Positions 48,387 to 60,474 of a DNA stretch of 64,000 nucleotides are shown here, in pieces. The position numbers and the translations under genes were made by a program. The number at the start of each line of letters is the position of its first letter. Position 1 is the first letter of the stretch. The DNA comes from Steinernema hermaphroditum (Eukaryota; Nematoda; Chromadorea; Rhabditida; Steinernematidae): contig CM059624.1 of assembly GCA_030435675.1 (NCBI GenBank), positions 4,922,769-4,986,768 of the forward strand. The letters run 5' to 3'. The notes under the pieces are model-generated. The model was not told the origin of the DNA and searched no databases. It worked only from the letters and a program-made list of their open reading frames with translations.

Positions 48387-50250
48387 GACGAACTCAATTT
48401 CTGTGTAGTGTCCGCCGTCGGAGTGTGTATTATACGTTCTATGTGACTAATTTATTGTAGAATAATATTACGGTCTTTTGCGTTCGTTGGTCCCGTTCAT
48501 GAATATTCATGTGAATCGATGTGAAAGAAAAGAGCTTAACGGTGTTTATGTGTCTTCGACGGTGTGTGTTCGGGTCACCTAACAGTGTGTGGAGTGGAGG
48601 TTTGTGCTATTTCAGGGTACACGTACGCAGTGGTAAACGGAAGCCGCCGTAAATCATCGTTTTTCAGCGAAATGTCCCTCTTTTGATAACGCCACAAATT
48701 ATCGCCTTCTGGCTGCAGCCACAGTGTGAGCCAACGCCCTTCTTCAGCTTGCTCCTTGCTCTTTGATCTCGCTGATAACACTTCAACACAGTGTAAACAA
48801 GTTTCCGGATTGCAGTGGGGTCTTGAAGTTGCAAAACACAAAGTAGAGAATGGTTACATGGATCTAGGATAGTTGAAGGATTCCATTAAGCAAATGAGGT
48901 TTAGCGTTGGGTATATTAGGCTGTTTCAAGATTTTCGGTCTTATGTTTAACACAAAATCGTTAGAAAAGGTCAACAAAATCGTTGGAAGGGAAATGGAAA
49001 ATAAATAGTAATCAGTAAAAGAATATTCGCATCCGCTGTGCATGAAGGTTCCACTCATAACAATCCGAATCCTACGATGTGTAAAATTCTTCGAGGCTCA
49101 ATGGAAACCTTTTCAAATTTTGATTAAATCTTCGTAGATCTTCCCGATTTCAAGTGCTTCAGAGTCTAGTCCCACTGTTCATGGTAAGTGCGACGGAGAG
49201 ATCCGACAACTCACCACCACGGCAGACAGGGGAATAAAACTATCACTAGCGAGAAAGCACCTAGAACTTTACAAAACACACTTTTTGTGACATCTGGCGT
49301 TCTCAAAATTTATGACTCAAACTGTTCCAGAACGAGAATCGAGGAAAGTCGATAGGTTCTGCTCTTTTCTCCGTTTCATTACCGCCTCAAAAACGCCAAA
49401 TAGCTCGTCATTAAACCATTCGAAAAATCTATACCATTTCAGTGGGATAAGGGTCGCCCTTAAAGCATCTATAGGGCATAAAGCCGGTTAAAACAGCTGT
49501 CCCTTTGATATTTAGACCGTGAATTTGCCGTACCTTCAGCCGTCTCATTTTGTGAGAATTAACGGTAATCTCCGGAATCTGGACCATCCTTTTTGGGATT
49601 TGTGCTGTATCGTAGATTTACATCGGATTTGAACCGCCCCCGGGGGGAATACGAACTAGCATATTCACTGGCCAACTGGTGACAAATAGGCCGTATAAAC
49701 AGAGTGAACTAAAGCGTGACCTCTACGATGTAATAGTGTGAGCCTTTGTAAAAATGGGCCCTGTGGTGAATGAAACACTACAAGCGATCTCAATCTATAG
49801 CAGACGGTCCAAATCTCAGCTAATTCCTGCAGAGATGGTCGAAAATAATGGGAGACGGTTGCAGCGGCACTGTATACCGGCTTGACCATGCGTGAAGTAA
49901 ATATGGGGTTCCCTTCGCTTGTTCGCAACTATGGTTTACAGTTAAATACAGTGTGAAAGTGAAAGTAGTGAAAGGGGTTTAGAATTGCGATAAATATCAA
50001 ACGAGAGGCAGGCGGATGCCTTGGATGTTTTTCCAATTTCTGAAATCTGAATAAGCTGACAATCTGAAAGAAATCTGTGTGCACTATCTCCGTTCCTTCT
50101 AAGGCCTATTCTCATGTTTATACTTCCCGTGCACTATTTTCGATCGTTATATTATGTTTGCGCAGCTGGGACCCTTCTGATATTGAACCGTGGACCTGAT
50201 GCCCCCGCAACCAAAGATTTGACTCCTTTCCGATTTCAGGTAAAGCAACC
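48387..50250. other. intergenic between the two alpha-actinin genes
   Basis: About 1.86 kb holding the 3' UTR of the upstream gene and the promoter of the downstream gene. On the minus strand 48575-48841 reads an 87-codon frame with protein-like composition (RWLTLWLQPEGDNLWRYQK) but a TTG start and no splice support. No repeats recognised. An acceptor-like CGATTTCAG lies just before the downstream ATG. Confidence 0.45.
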
Positions 50251-53200
50251 ATGGTGGACTACTACCACCAGAGCACTCCGCACTACGGCCAAGGCGCTGC
50301 GTCGCCCTATCCTAGAGGCTACGACTACACTCAGCAGGAAGAGGAATGGGACCGCGAGGGATTCCTCGACCCCGCCTGGGAGAAGCAGCAGAAGAAGGTA
50401 CATTGTCTCTGGCGTTCCCTTGAAGGCATCGATTTAAGACTTTCACCGCCTGGTGCAACAGCCATCTTCGGAAAGCGGGCACCCAGATCGAGAGCATCGA
50501 GGAGGACTTTCGGAACGGTCTCAAACTGATGCTTCTTCTCGAGGTCATCTCTGGCGAGGCCCTCCCTCGCCCCGATCGAGGCCGGATGCGTCTTCACATG
50601 ATTTCTAATGTGAACAAAGCCCTTCAGTTCATCGAGTCTAAGGGAGTCAAACTCGTTTCCATTGGAGCCGAAGGTGAGCCATGTGGAGTAGGTCACTCTT
50701 CTCAGCTTCTCAGAAATCGTTGACGGCAACGTCAAGATGACCCTGGGCCTCATCTGGACGATCATTCTCCGCTTCGCCATCCAGGACATCAACGTCGGCG
50801 AGCTCTCGGCTAAGGACGGTCTTCTGCTGTGGTGCCAGCGCAAGACGGCGCCCTACAACAACGTCAACGTGCAGAACTTCCACACGAGCTGGAAGGACGG
50901 TCTTGCCTTCTGCGCCCTCATCCACCGCCACCGACCCGAGCTTCTTGACTATGGCAAGCTGAGCGCCAAGGACCCTCTGCACAACCTCAATTTGGCCTTC
51001 GACATTGCCGAGAAACATCTCGACATCCCGAAGATGTTGGACGCCGAAGGTGAGTGGCGCCAGGTGGAAACGATACTGGATGGGTTTAGATCTCGTCTAC
51101 CAGCAGAAACCTGACGAGAAGTCGGTCATGACCTACGTCTCTTGTTTCTATCACGCTTTCCGTGGGGGTCACCAGGTGAATAGAGTGTTTGTGAGGCATG
51201 ATGCACGCCGGTTTGATGCATGAATGAGTGAACCTAGTTAAAATCAGAGACGGGACTTAACCGTCTCAACTTAATCATCTTTACCAAAAGTGCCACTACT
51301 GAATTCCCAACTAACTCCGCATGATTCCAGTAATTGTGGACACCGACCGTCCGGATGACAAGGCCATCATAACATATGTATCCAGCTATTATCACTGTTT
51401 TCTTGGCATGCGCAAGGTTAAATTCTTTACCTCTGCATAGGTGCCCCCTCATACAGCTAATTTAGGCCGAAACGGCGGCTAACCGTATCTGTCGCGTGTT
51501 GGATGTGAACCGCGAAAACGAGAAGCTCATGGAGGAATACGATTCTATGGCCAGCGACGTAAGATCCGTCTAGTGCACAGCAGGCTCTAGCTTCTGTTCA
51601 GCTTCTCAACTGGATCCGCCGCTGGAAGCCCTGGCTGAACAACCGTCCCTCCGACGAGCCCCTCGATGGAATCCGCCAGAAGCACAACGACTTCCGTCAG
51701 TACCGTCGTGGCGAGAAACCCCCGAGGATTCAGGAGAAAGGCGGCCTGGAAACTCTCTTCAACACCCTCCAGACGAAGCTCCGACTCAGCAACAGGCCCG
51801 CTTTCATGCCTCGCGAGGGACATCTCATCAAGGACATCCACGCCGCCTGGAACGACCTGGAGCAGTCGGAGCTTGGCTTCGAGGAGTGGCTCATCAGCGA
51901 GCTCATCCGGCTGGAGCGCCTGGAGCATCTGGCCGAGAAGTTCCGTAGGAAGTGCGCCATGCACGAGGAGTGGTCCCAGGGCAAAGAGGCTCTTCTTCAG
52001 GTGCGCCATTACAGTCTATACAGTACCTGTGTTTTTCAGTCCACCGACTGGCGTTCCTCCGGCCTCTACAAGATCAAGGCCCTCAAGAAACGCCACGAAG
52101 CGTTCGAGAGCGACCTGGGCGCGCACCAGGACCGTGTCGAACAGATCGCCGCCATCGCCAAGGAGCTGAACCACCTTAAGTACGTCCAGATCGGGCCCAT
52201 CAACGCCCGCTGCAAGGCCATCTGCGACCAGTGGGATCGCATCGGAGTCCTATCGCAGGAACGTCGTCGGCGCCTCGACGAGATGGAGCGTATCGCGGAG
52301 CGTCTCGACGCCCTCTATCTGAGATTCGCCAAGCAGGCGGCTCCCTTCAACAACTGGCTCGACGGCGCTCGAGAAGACCTGGCCGACATGGTGATCGTGC
52401 ACAAGATGGAGGAGGTGGACGAGCTGATCCGCGCGCACGAGCAGTTCAAGGCGACGCTCGGAAGCGCCGACAAGGAGTTCTTCGACATCGGCGCCCTCGA
52501 GCAGGAGATCCACCAGATCGTCACGCAGAACGGACTGGATCACGAGCTGCTCAAGAACCCCTACACGGACATCTCGTCGCAGGACATCAGCAGAAAGTGG
52601 GAGGAGGTGAAGAGACAAACGCCGATGCGCGATCAGAAGCTGCAGCAAGAGTTCGCCCGACAGAAGAGTGAGCCTTGATACAGTATCTCCTATGAGACTA
52701 ATATGACCTTTTTTAACAGACAACGAGCGTCTTCAAATCAGCTTCGCCGAGAAGGCAAACAGAATCGGTCCTTGGTTAGAGCAGCAACTGGAGAAGGTGC
52801 TCGCCATCGGCCTCGGCGGCCGTGGAAGCCTCGAGAACACGATCTCCCAGCTGAAGGAGATCCAAACGGCGGCGCTTCGCTTCAAGCCCAACATCGACGA
52901 GTTGGAGCACGTGAACCAGGAGATGCAGGAGAACTACGTCTTCGAGAACCGAGGAACGAAGTACTCAATGGAATCGATCCGTGTGGGATACGAGTCGCTG
53001 CTGACTTCGATCAACAAGACGATCAATGAGTGCGAGAACCAGGTACTGAAGAAGCGTTCTTGTCGGTGGATGCCTGGAGTCTTTCAGATCTTGATGAGAG
53101 ACTCGAAGGGAATCAAGGAGGAACAGATCAACGAGTTCCGCTCCTCCTTCAACCACTTCGACAAGGACCGCAAAGGGCTCAACGAGGAGCAGCTGAAGTC

Positions 53201-55559
53201 GTGCCTGATCTCTATCGGATACAACATCCGGCCCGGCAGGGAGGGAGACCAGGACATGCACCGTATCCTGAGCATCATGGACCCCAACAGGATCGGGCGC
53301 GTTCCCTTCGAAGCATTCCTCGATTTCATGACGAGAGAAACGGCGGATATGGATACGGTAGAGCAGATGATCGACTCCTTCAGGATTCTGGCCGGCGGAA
53401 AGGTTAGTACAAGGGATGGGAATGGCCACATTGAGAGGATCATCCCCTCTATTGCCCAATTCATTTCGATATCCAAAGACAAAAGATGGCAGCGGAATGC
53501 CCACGCCCTTGCAAGCGCGTTTGGCGACATTTGTTCCACTTTAAGACGTGGACGGAGATTGATTGCACCAACATTCCTAAATGATACTTTGCCGCGGAAT
53601 GCGGGATAGCTGCCCGCTATGCACAACAGAGAGCTAACAAATTGTTTTTTCTATGTAGTGCGTGCAGGAGGCGACTTGATGTGCACCGGATGTGTAAAGT
53701 GATTAGCCATATGGTGAACTATAAATAGAAGAAATGTATCTGTTGAGATTGAGAGCGACAATTCGGACTACAAAGTACAGTTCCAATTAAGCCTCTTCTA
53801 ATTGAACTAATTGAAACTGATATTTGGAGTTAGAAACGTTTCCAAAATATCGAAAGCAAGTTCTTATATTCAGCGACTTTCCAGTGCATCTTCGACAGAC
53901 TAGCACCCAAATAGAGTGACCTTGAAAAGTGCAACAGACGGTTGCACCTGTATTCAATCTGAAAACGGAAGTGACTAGGAAGGGTCAAATTTTATATTCG
54001 TAAAAATAAATTCAATGCGTTCTTTGGAGTGCAAGCTAGTTCTCCAGCTAAAGCAGGTCCTATTACATTATTTGTGAAGCGGAAGTTTGAGTGTTTTACG
54101 TAGTCAGAGGATGAAGTCGTGGGTAAAGATGAAATATTAATGGAATGACGTTTACACCGTTTTTATTCACGAATCAGGGCGTCTTATAAATGCGCAAAAA
54201 AAGCCCAGCTGTACACCGTAGACGATGGTTCTATTCCTTCCTCGGTGGAGCAAGCGAAATCGATCTAGAATCCAAACTATTTGCTTGCGCGGGTGGCTGA
54301 ACCGATGGCGATTGTGCCAAGAACGACCGCTCCCTCAACTCATTTCTGAGATATGACCAATCCCCGTCAACACGAACGAAAGCCCCAAAAGATCATTAAA
54401 CATGAATGTGGGAACGGGCCTTGTCTAATTGGAGAAGCCCAAAAATTGCCTAATTTTAAGAACGGTGACTTTATTCCTGGACTGTGTTTTCACCCTCAAA
54501 CCTATTTGTTTCCTTGCTCGCTCTGTGTGCATTTTGGAATGAATGGATGAGGAATCTAAAGCGAAATGAGGAATCGATCTGAATGAAAAAAAAACAAACA
54601 AAACATTAGATCGGGACACAGGAAGATAACGACCCTTCCGCCTGAAACGCTACATCCATTCGTGTCTCTTCCACTTAATCACTTAATCGCTATTATTCAA
54701 TGTGTGTAATATTTAATCAAATACACATAATCATAACGGAATTGGCCAAAGATGTACCTTTGATTAGCAATGACATGGCATTTAAAACCCGAAAGCCTTC
54801 TTCTGCCTTCATTCTTGGATTCGAAAAGCCATGCATCATGGCCTGTTTGTGTGTTTGACTCAAAGCGCTTCTGGCCAGCGGTGCCCGGGCACTCGAACAT
54901 CCTAGGCTGAGTAAGAAGTTCTGACTCACTTCTGAAGCTTCTTAAAGGCATTTATTGCTTATCTTCCACAATCAGACCCAGCTAATTAGCGATGTTGTTG
55001 TATCAGCATAGGTTCTTACTTTTGCAATTTATGAAACATTCTAAGTCTAAGGGCTGATTAGTTTTTTCTCCTTCACACAGACAAAGGTTCTCCATGGCAC
55101 ATTTCACTCTCCATTGAGCCCTTTGTGGTTCCTCAAAGAACACTCAAGCCGCCTTCTAGAAGACCTCCGAAAATTTCACTTTTCCCACTAACCACAAACA
55201 CACTGCCTGTTCCAAGTAATTACAACGGCAAAATGCACTTCACCCCACTATCTCCGACTCCAATGTGTTTTCGCCCCTCAGCCGGCGGTGCTCCTCCAAA
55301 ACACTCAATCGAGTGCCCCTCGGCGCCTTCAAATCCGATTCGCATCGAAACGTTTCGCACTTCGCAAACAAACTCGTGATTCTGCGTTTGGAGATAAAAT
55401 GTTTATTTTTAGAATTACATAAGCGCGGACGAGCTACGTCGCGAGCTGCCGCCCGACCAGGCGGAGTACTGTATCCGCAAAATGGAGTCCATCCGCTCGG
55501 CGAACTCGCAGCCGGGCGTCTACGACTACGTCACCTTCAGTCGAACGCTCTACAACTGA
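50251..55559 (+). CDS. atn-1: alpha-actinin, downstream paralogue with alternative CH2 exons
   Basis: Exons in phase: 50251-50397, 50439-50673, 50714-51049, then either 51090-51175 or 51331-51416, then 51466-51558, 51602-52000, 52040-52667, 52720-53042, 53088-53402 and 55413-55559 (TGA). With either alternative exon the CDS is 2709 bp, 902 residues, the normal length for invertebrate alpha-actinin. The short N-terminus ([20 protein letters not shown]) resembles that of C. elegans ATN-1, so this looks like the canonical copy. CH1 starts [14 protein letters not shown]2 contains [18 protein letters not shown]; spectrin repeats span ~265-745; EF-hands include [16 protein letters not shown]; the end is FSRTLYN. 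The last intron is ~2.0 kb. AATAAA at 55687-55692 is the likely poly(A) signal. Acts in muscle attachment or adhesion sites as an actin cross-linker. Confidence 0.95.
51090..51175 (+). other. alternative exon 4a of downstream alpha-actinin
   Basis: 86 bp between a GTTTAG acceptor and a CAG|GTGAAT donor; enters in phase 1 and leaves in phase 0. Encodes the end of CH2 and the neck: [18 protein letters not shown] then [11 protein letters not shown]. Length and phase equal those of 51331-51416. Including both exons would shift the frame (172 bp is not a multiple of three), so exactly one must be used. Confidence 0.85.
51331..51416 (+). other. alternative exon 4b of downstream alpha-actinin
   Basis: 86 bp between a GATTCCAG acceptor and an AAG|GTTAAA donor, same phases as exon 4a. 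Encodes [18 protein letters not shown] then [11 protein letters not shown], and is followed at 51466 by the shared [12 protein letters not shown] exon. Its weaker donor (GTTAAA) may make its use regulated. The upstream paralogue contains the equivalent of this exon only. Confidence 0.85.
53403..55412 (+). other. last intron of downstream alpha-actinin
   Basis: About 2 kb, GTTAGT...TTTTTAG. I looked for an alternative EF-hand or terminal exon (known in vertebrate alpha-actinins) and found none convincing. Reading through past 53402 gives an alternative tail that stops at 53609. No repeats recognised. Confidence 0.5.
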
Positions 55560-58500
55560 ACCGTCGCCGCCGAAGCCGTCCACCACTAGCCATCGATCCC
55601 CTGTGGAATCCGCCTATCTCCTCTATTTCTAGCCCCGTCTTGTATCGCGCCCGTGTGACCCTAAGTGATATCGTAACCGCTCGTCTAATAAATCCGCGAG
55701 TTCTTCCGCCTTCTCCTTCCGAAGCCTTCGTGGCGTCCGCGTCCGTCCGTCGTCCGCTCCATCGATCGATAATCGCCGCGGCGGATCGCCGCCTGGCCGC
55801 GCGACCACGCGGCCGCCGCGCCGACGCGCGGCCAAATCGATCGATACGAACGACGAATGGGTGAATGACAAACGAAACGGAGGACGACGATCTTCTCCAT
55901 CCGTCGACGTCCGAACCGACGGAGAAGACGGACGGAGAAGTGGAAAACACTTAAGCGGTTCGCCGAGTTCGAACGATCGGTGTAAGGGCTTGGGAGAGGA
56001 CGGGAGAGGCCGGTTAGGAAGTGGGCCGGGACGAATTCGCAAATAGGGTTATTGTGCTTTCCACGGGCTACTTTGTCCTAAGTCCGGCTGTCACCTTTAG
56101 GAAACACGCTTTCAAAAGCAAATTGCATTAGCAATAAGGGACCGGAGACCTTTGTGAGTACAATCTTGAGGGCGTCAAATGGTGATTGATGGATTATGAC
56201 AACCGCAAAGGCAAGTGTGGTTTTGTGCTGAATGGATTAAAAACAGAAGCAGAAGGGTGGTCGTTGTGCAATACAAGGGAAAGTTGTGCATTGATACTGT
56301 AGGCGCTTGGGTTTCAATCAAAACTGAACGTAAGGAAGGACGAAGTGATCTGAAGGTCTAAACGATGGTTCTTTGCTTTGATTATATGGCAGAAACACAG
56401 TGGACTTTCATCGTGGATCTCTAAGGGAACTGTGGTTCTGTGAATCACCTGTAGGGTCGCCAAATAAGCCAAATATTAAAACTCATTTTGAACTAAGGAA
56501 ATTTTGTTCGTTTTGGAAATGTTGTTCGTTAATAAATAGAGCCGTTTGCTTACTTCGATTCCCTGGAAGACGATGACACGAAAGTGTGCTCAGGATTTGT
56601 CAGCACAGCCTTGTCATCTCTGTGAGTCAGAACATTTAGGCCTTGAAGTGCGTCAACCCATTCAAATCAAGTCCAAATAGGATGGGCCTTTATTCATCAT
56701 TGTGATCTCCCTGTTAAAACGCATTGAGTGGGGAAATATCCGCCTAGAACTCATTATTCGCTTTATCTGTTTTCATCAAGGTCCGATGCATAATAACTAA
56801 ACATGCGCTCAAAGACTGATACGCCAAGGATTACGGTACATCTTTCAAATTTACTAACATTTACAGTGTGAAATGCTGGTTCAAAAAACTGCAAACAACA
56901 TCGCTCTTCGGCTCTATCCAGCTCTATTCATCCTCATATGCTTTGACGCAAACTACAAAAAAGGGCCGCAACAAGCGGCGATTATTAATTAAGCAGTCCA
57001 ACCTTTGACCAATCCGCTGTAATACGTCTACTCATTTCCCCCTGCTAACTCATTTTCGTGTTTTTCACTTTCCGCATGTTCCTTTACGTCTTAATGAAAT
57101 GGCGCGGAAAAAGCCGGCTTCTGGACTAATAAAAACAAGGGGAAACCAAATCAAGTCTGAACTTTTTTTGGAACTAATGTACGTCACATTCGAAGTGATC
57201 TGCGTTGACAAAAGAGACGGTCAGAGGGCATTTGAAAGCCCTTATTAGCGTTTGGACTTCATGTCAAATAGTAGAATACAATTATGCCTGACCTACTTCC
57301 GCGTTTTTTGGCATCGATTCTATTATCGGGAATTTCTGTGTTCTCGGAAGTAGTGTCTCTTAATGAGATTGGATTATAAATATAGGGGACGTGAGTTTGT
57401 TTCGGGACATAAAGCTGACCCTTTTTTGTTTCTTTTTGTTCTTTTGTCCATCTCCATGCTTCTTATCAATGAAGCTCCATGCCTCTGGACTTCGTATAAG
57501 TACAACAGAGATACATTCCAAGTACTCATTTGTCTGTCCACTCTGCTCAAGCCCTCAAAGAATCGGACCCCTTCAGCCTGGAGTCTTCAATATACAAAAA
57601 TTTAACTTTACCCTCCAGATGCCTTCACCTCCCTTTCCATTCACTGAGGCTTCCGAACGTTCGCCATTTACGAAGCAGTCCTCATCATCATCCTACCACG
57701 AAAGGACTCGATATTTCGTAATGTGTCTCTACATACTTCAGAGCTGTTTCCTCCTATCCGATGAATCACTTTCCGTTTTTCCACCAGTTCCATACGCTCG
57801 TTCTCAATTGATTAAGTACTTTTGCCCTTTTTATTTTATGTCCTCGACCTTCTACCTGCAAAAACTGAATGTGTTCTTATCGCCTTCTTCATCTAAAGGC
57901 CAGTGGAACACACCTGTCGATATCCTCTAAAATTCGCTCAAAAAATCCAAGAGGTTAATTTTTAGGTTAGGGACAGAACTCGTTTTCTAACATTAGGAAA
58001 TGTCGAAATCCATCGATTTTTCGTTTTCGCTGTTTACTCGACGATGACGTCACCACGACTAGGAGAAGTGCTGAATTCTGGAGGGTCTCTACTTCTTTTT
58101 GGGGGCGTGGTTAGGGAAGTAGGGGTGGAAACTTTCATGGGAAATGTGTCCCTTAATAACCTGCAAACCCAGGGCATTTTAAGGGTTTAAAAAGAGGAAG
58201 GAATCCAGCTTTATGTGAAATGCGATGGATATGGAAAACGCAAGCCTGTCTCATAGGGATTAGCTACTTCTTCACACCTACTTTAACAGAAACAGAGACT
58301 CCGTATGAACCAAAAGGGCTTCGCGGAACACTCCATACTACGATCGTCTGATGAAAAAGCGTGTTTACCAAGTGAGAACTTTGTGGTATGTGAGTAAGAA
58401 GGGAGAATTATTCATTATTCACTACAGGTACACTTCATATCAAGTCCTGCACCTCAAATGAACGTTTCTCTCCATGGCATTTAAGGGAAAGCTCTCACAT

Positions 58501-60474
58501 GTTCGTGCAGTCCCTCCCACACAACATGCAAAAAGACAAAGAAATAGCTATGTTGTGCAAAATTCTCATGGTGGAGGTGGTCTGTAGAAGGTTGGGAATG
58601 ACAACCACATTTACAGACCATATCCTAGGGATTTCATAATAGTTCAAAGCTCAACAATCTAGGAAGACATCTTCATTTTTATCGGTGCATCTCCATGTTT
58701 CATAGCATCGCTTATCCTTCAAGTCCGGCTATGATTTAAATCCACAGTACCAAAGAACCCTCTTCCTTGGAAATCCATTGGTTCTGGACGCTACATTTCA
58801 GCATCTCTGCTTTAGCCCCCAATTTCCGAGCTTCCTTAACGGGCTTGGCACCTCCGAAACCTCCTTCATGTCCGGTTTTTAAGCAGTTAGTTTCCCAAAA
58901 ACCTGTTCAGCTGCCTCCTCCGTTCAACCGTATTGTCTCCCTTCGTGTAACATTAACCGATGTTAACGTTATTAGTTCGATTTTCTTCTTCTTATCTGGG
59001 TCAAATACTTATCGATTGTCTCCTAAACGAACTAAGAACATCAAAGAGATGGTTCTAATGTTTAGTTTTGCGGTTCTTTCCACCCTGGTCACATGTGCTC
59101 GGTCTTTGGCTTTTTTCTGACGAGCCTCGATTTCGAGGGTCCTAGGTGGTCAACTCTCGAATTTGAGCCATTCTAAAGGGGAATTTTATGAGTGGGAACC
59201 TAGATAATCTCTTAACGATCTCGTCTCTTGTTTTTGAACGATATATTAGAGCAGTTTCCCCTTATCTGGGTCAAACATTTATCGATTTTCTGACATTGAC
59301 AGTACAACCGTGGTACACTCTGCACTCTCTTTTTCTGTAGGCTGCAGTCTGCCATACATATTTGGAGACGTCCTTATCTTCGGGAGCCTCAGTTTGTAGA
59401 CGACGCTGGACCGTGCCACGGCGGAAGTGACCGAGCCTAGAGCGTACTCCTGCGCTCTACCTTCCATCTCGCTTTCGATCTCTGTCCCTAGAGATTGGGT
59501 CACCGCTTCTATGGCTTTTTCAAGGCCCTTTAGGGTCCAATTCAAGGAGACCCTCAATTACTCTAAAATCATCACTTTCGAAGGCCCGATTCCCGTCTCG
59601 AGAAGATTTCTTCTTCGCCTCGCTCACCCTATAAAACTTCGTCCTCAATTCCCACAGGCCTTTCTCTTTACTCATCGATCGATCACCCTCAATTTGCATA
59701 GAGATTCGCGCCCAGAACCGAGTCATTACTCTCCATAAGTTCGGTCCTGTCTATTTCAAAGGTCCCACATAGCTCAATGGGCCACTTAGCGCCGACCTTT
59801 CCGAATTTCCCTGTTTACTCGTGCAGTGCCCCGTTATTCTACGCGACTCCAAAAGACCCCTCAAGCGAGACCTCTTTAAAGGGTCTAGGACCCAGATTCA
59901 GACGTCGTCTACAGTAGCCCCTGGACGTCTAGGCTGTCCAGTTGACCTCGAGATGTCCGGGAATCGATCGGGGAGAAAAAATTTTGGCGCCCATTCGTTG
60001 TTCCCGTGGAGGCGGCGGTCGCGGCGACGTCGCCGGCGGCCGCCGAGGCCGTCGTGTGTGGCCACGACGTCGCTCCGGCGGCTTCTGGGCGGAGTCTGCG
60101 GCCAAGGTTTCGCCGCTTGCGTCCGAAAAATGGCCGCCGACGACGCGACGACCAACAGAGCAATTTTTCGCTTCGCGTTTCCACTCGGTTTCTCAACTTC
60201 TGCCGCTGCCCACTCCGTACCTCACTCCCGAACCGCCTGAGCGTTGCGTCCTACATAGAAAATGCCTGAAAAACACCTAGACAAGCATGTCTATCGTAGT
60301 CTGTAAATTAAGCGGAAATCTGTTTTTTGGCGCTTCCGTGATGTTCCGTTCGCATCGCCCTGGAATCGATCGGTGCGAACGCGCGGTAAGCAGCGCTTTC
60401 GTGATCTTGCGCCAAATATTACCGTACGAGTGCTAATAAGCTGTCGTGATTTCAGATTCTGCAACGGCGCCGCC
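55560..60474. other. intergenic region with CpG-rich patches
   Basis: Starts with the 3' UTR of alpha-actinin. CpG-rich patches at 55700-56040 and 59950-60240; the latter lies upstream of the MEP-1-like gene and contains AAAATGGCCGCC near 60124, so it is a plausible promoter. A ~30-bp direct repeat around TTATCTGGGTCAAA occurs near 58993 and 59262. The 179-codon frame at 57391-57930 is not protein-like. Two overlapping minus-strand frames at 59279-59726 look like one frameshifted ORF but match nothing I know. Confidence 0.45.
55687..55692 (+). terminator. polyadenylation signal AATAAA
   Basis: Canonical hexamer 128 bases past the alpha-actinin stop codon at 55559; the best candidate for the 3' end of the downstream paralogue. 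Confidence 0.5.

Noticed and set aside
48575..48841. Minus-strand 87-codon frame between the actinin genes
   Set aside because: Composition is protein-like, but it starts with TTG and has no convincing acceptor or upstream exon; left unannotated.
53403..55412. Alternative terminal EF-hand exon of alpha-actinin
   Set aside because: Vertebrate genes have one, so I searched this intron, but no exon with EF-hand residues and splice sites was found.
57391..57930. 179-codon plus-strand frame
   Set aside because: Phe/Ser/Pro-rich, no recognised motif, no acceptor or poly(A) context; likely chance in pyrimidine-rich sequence.
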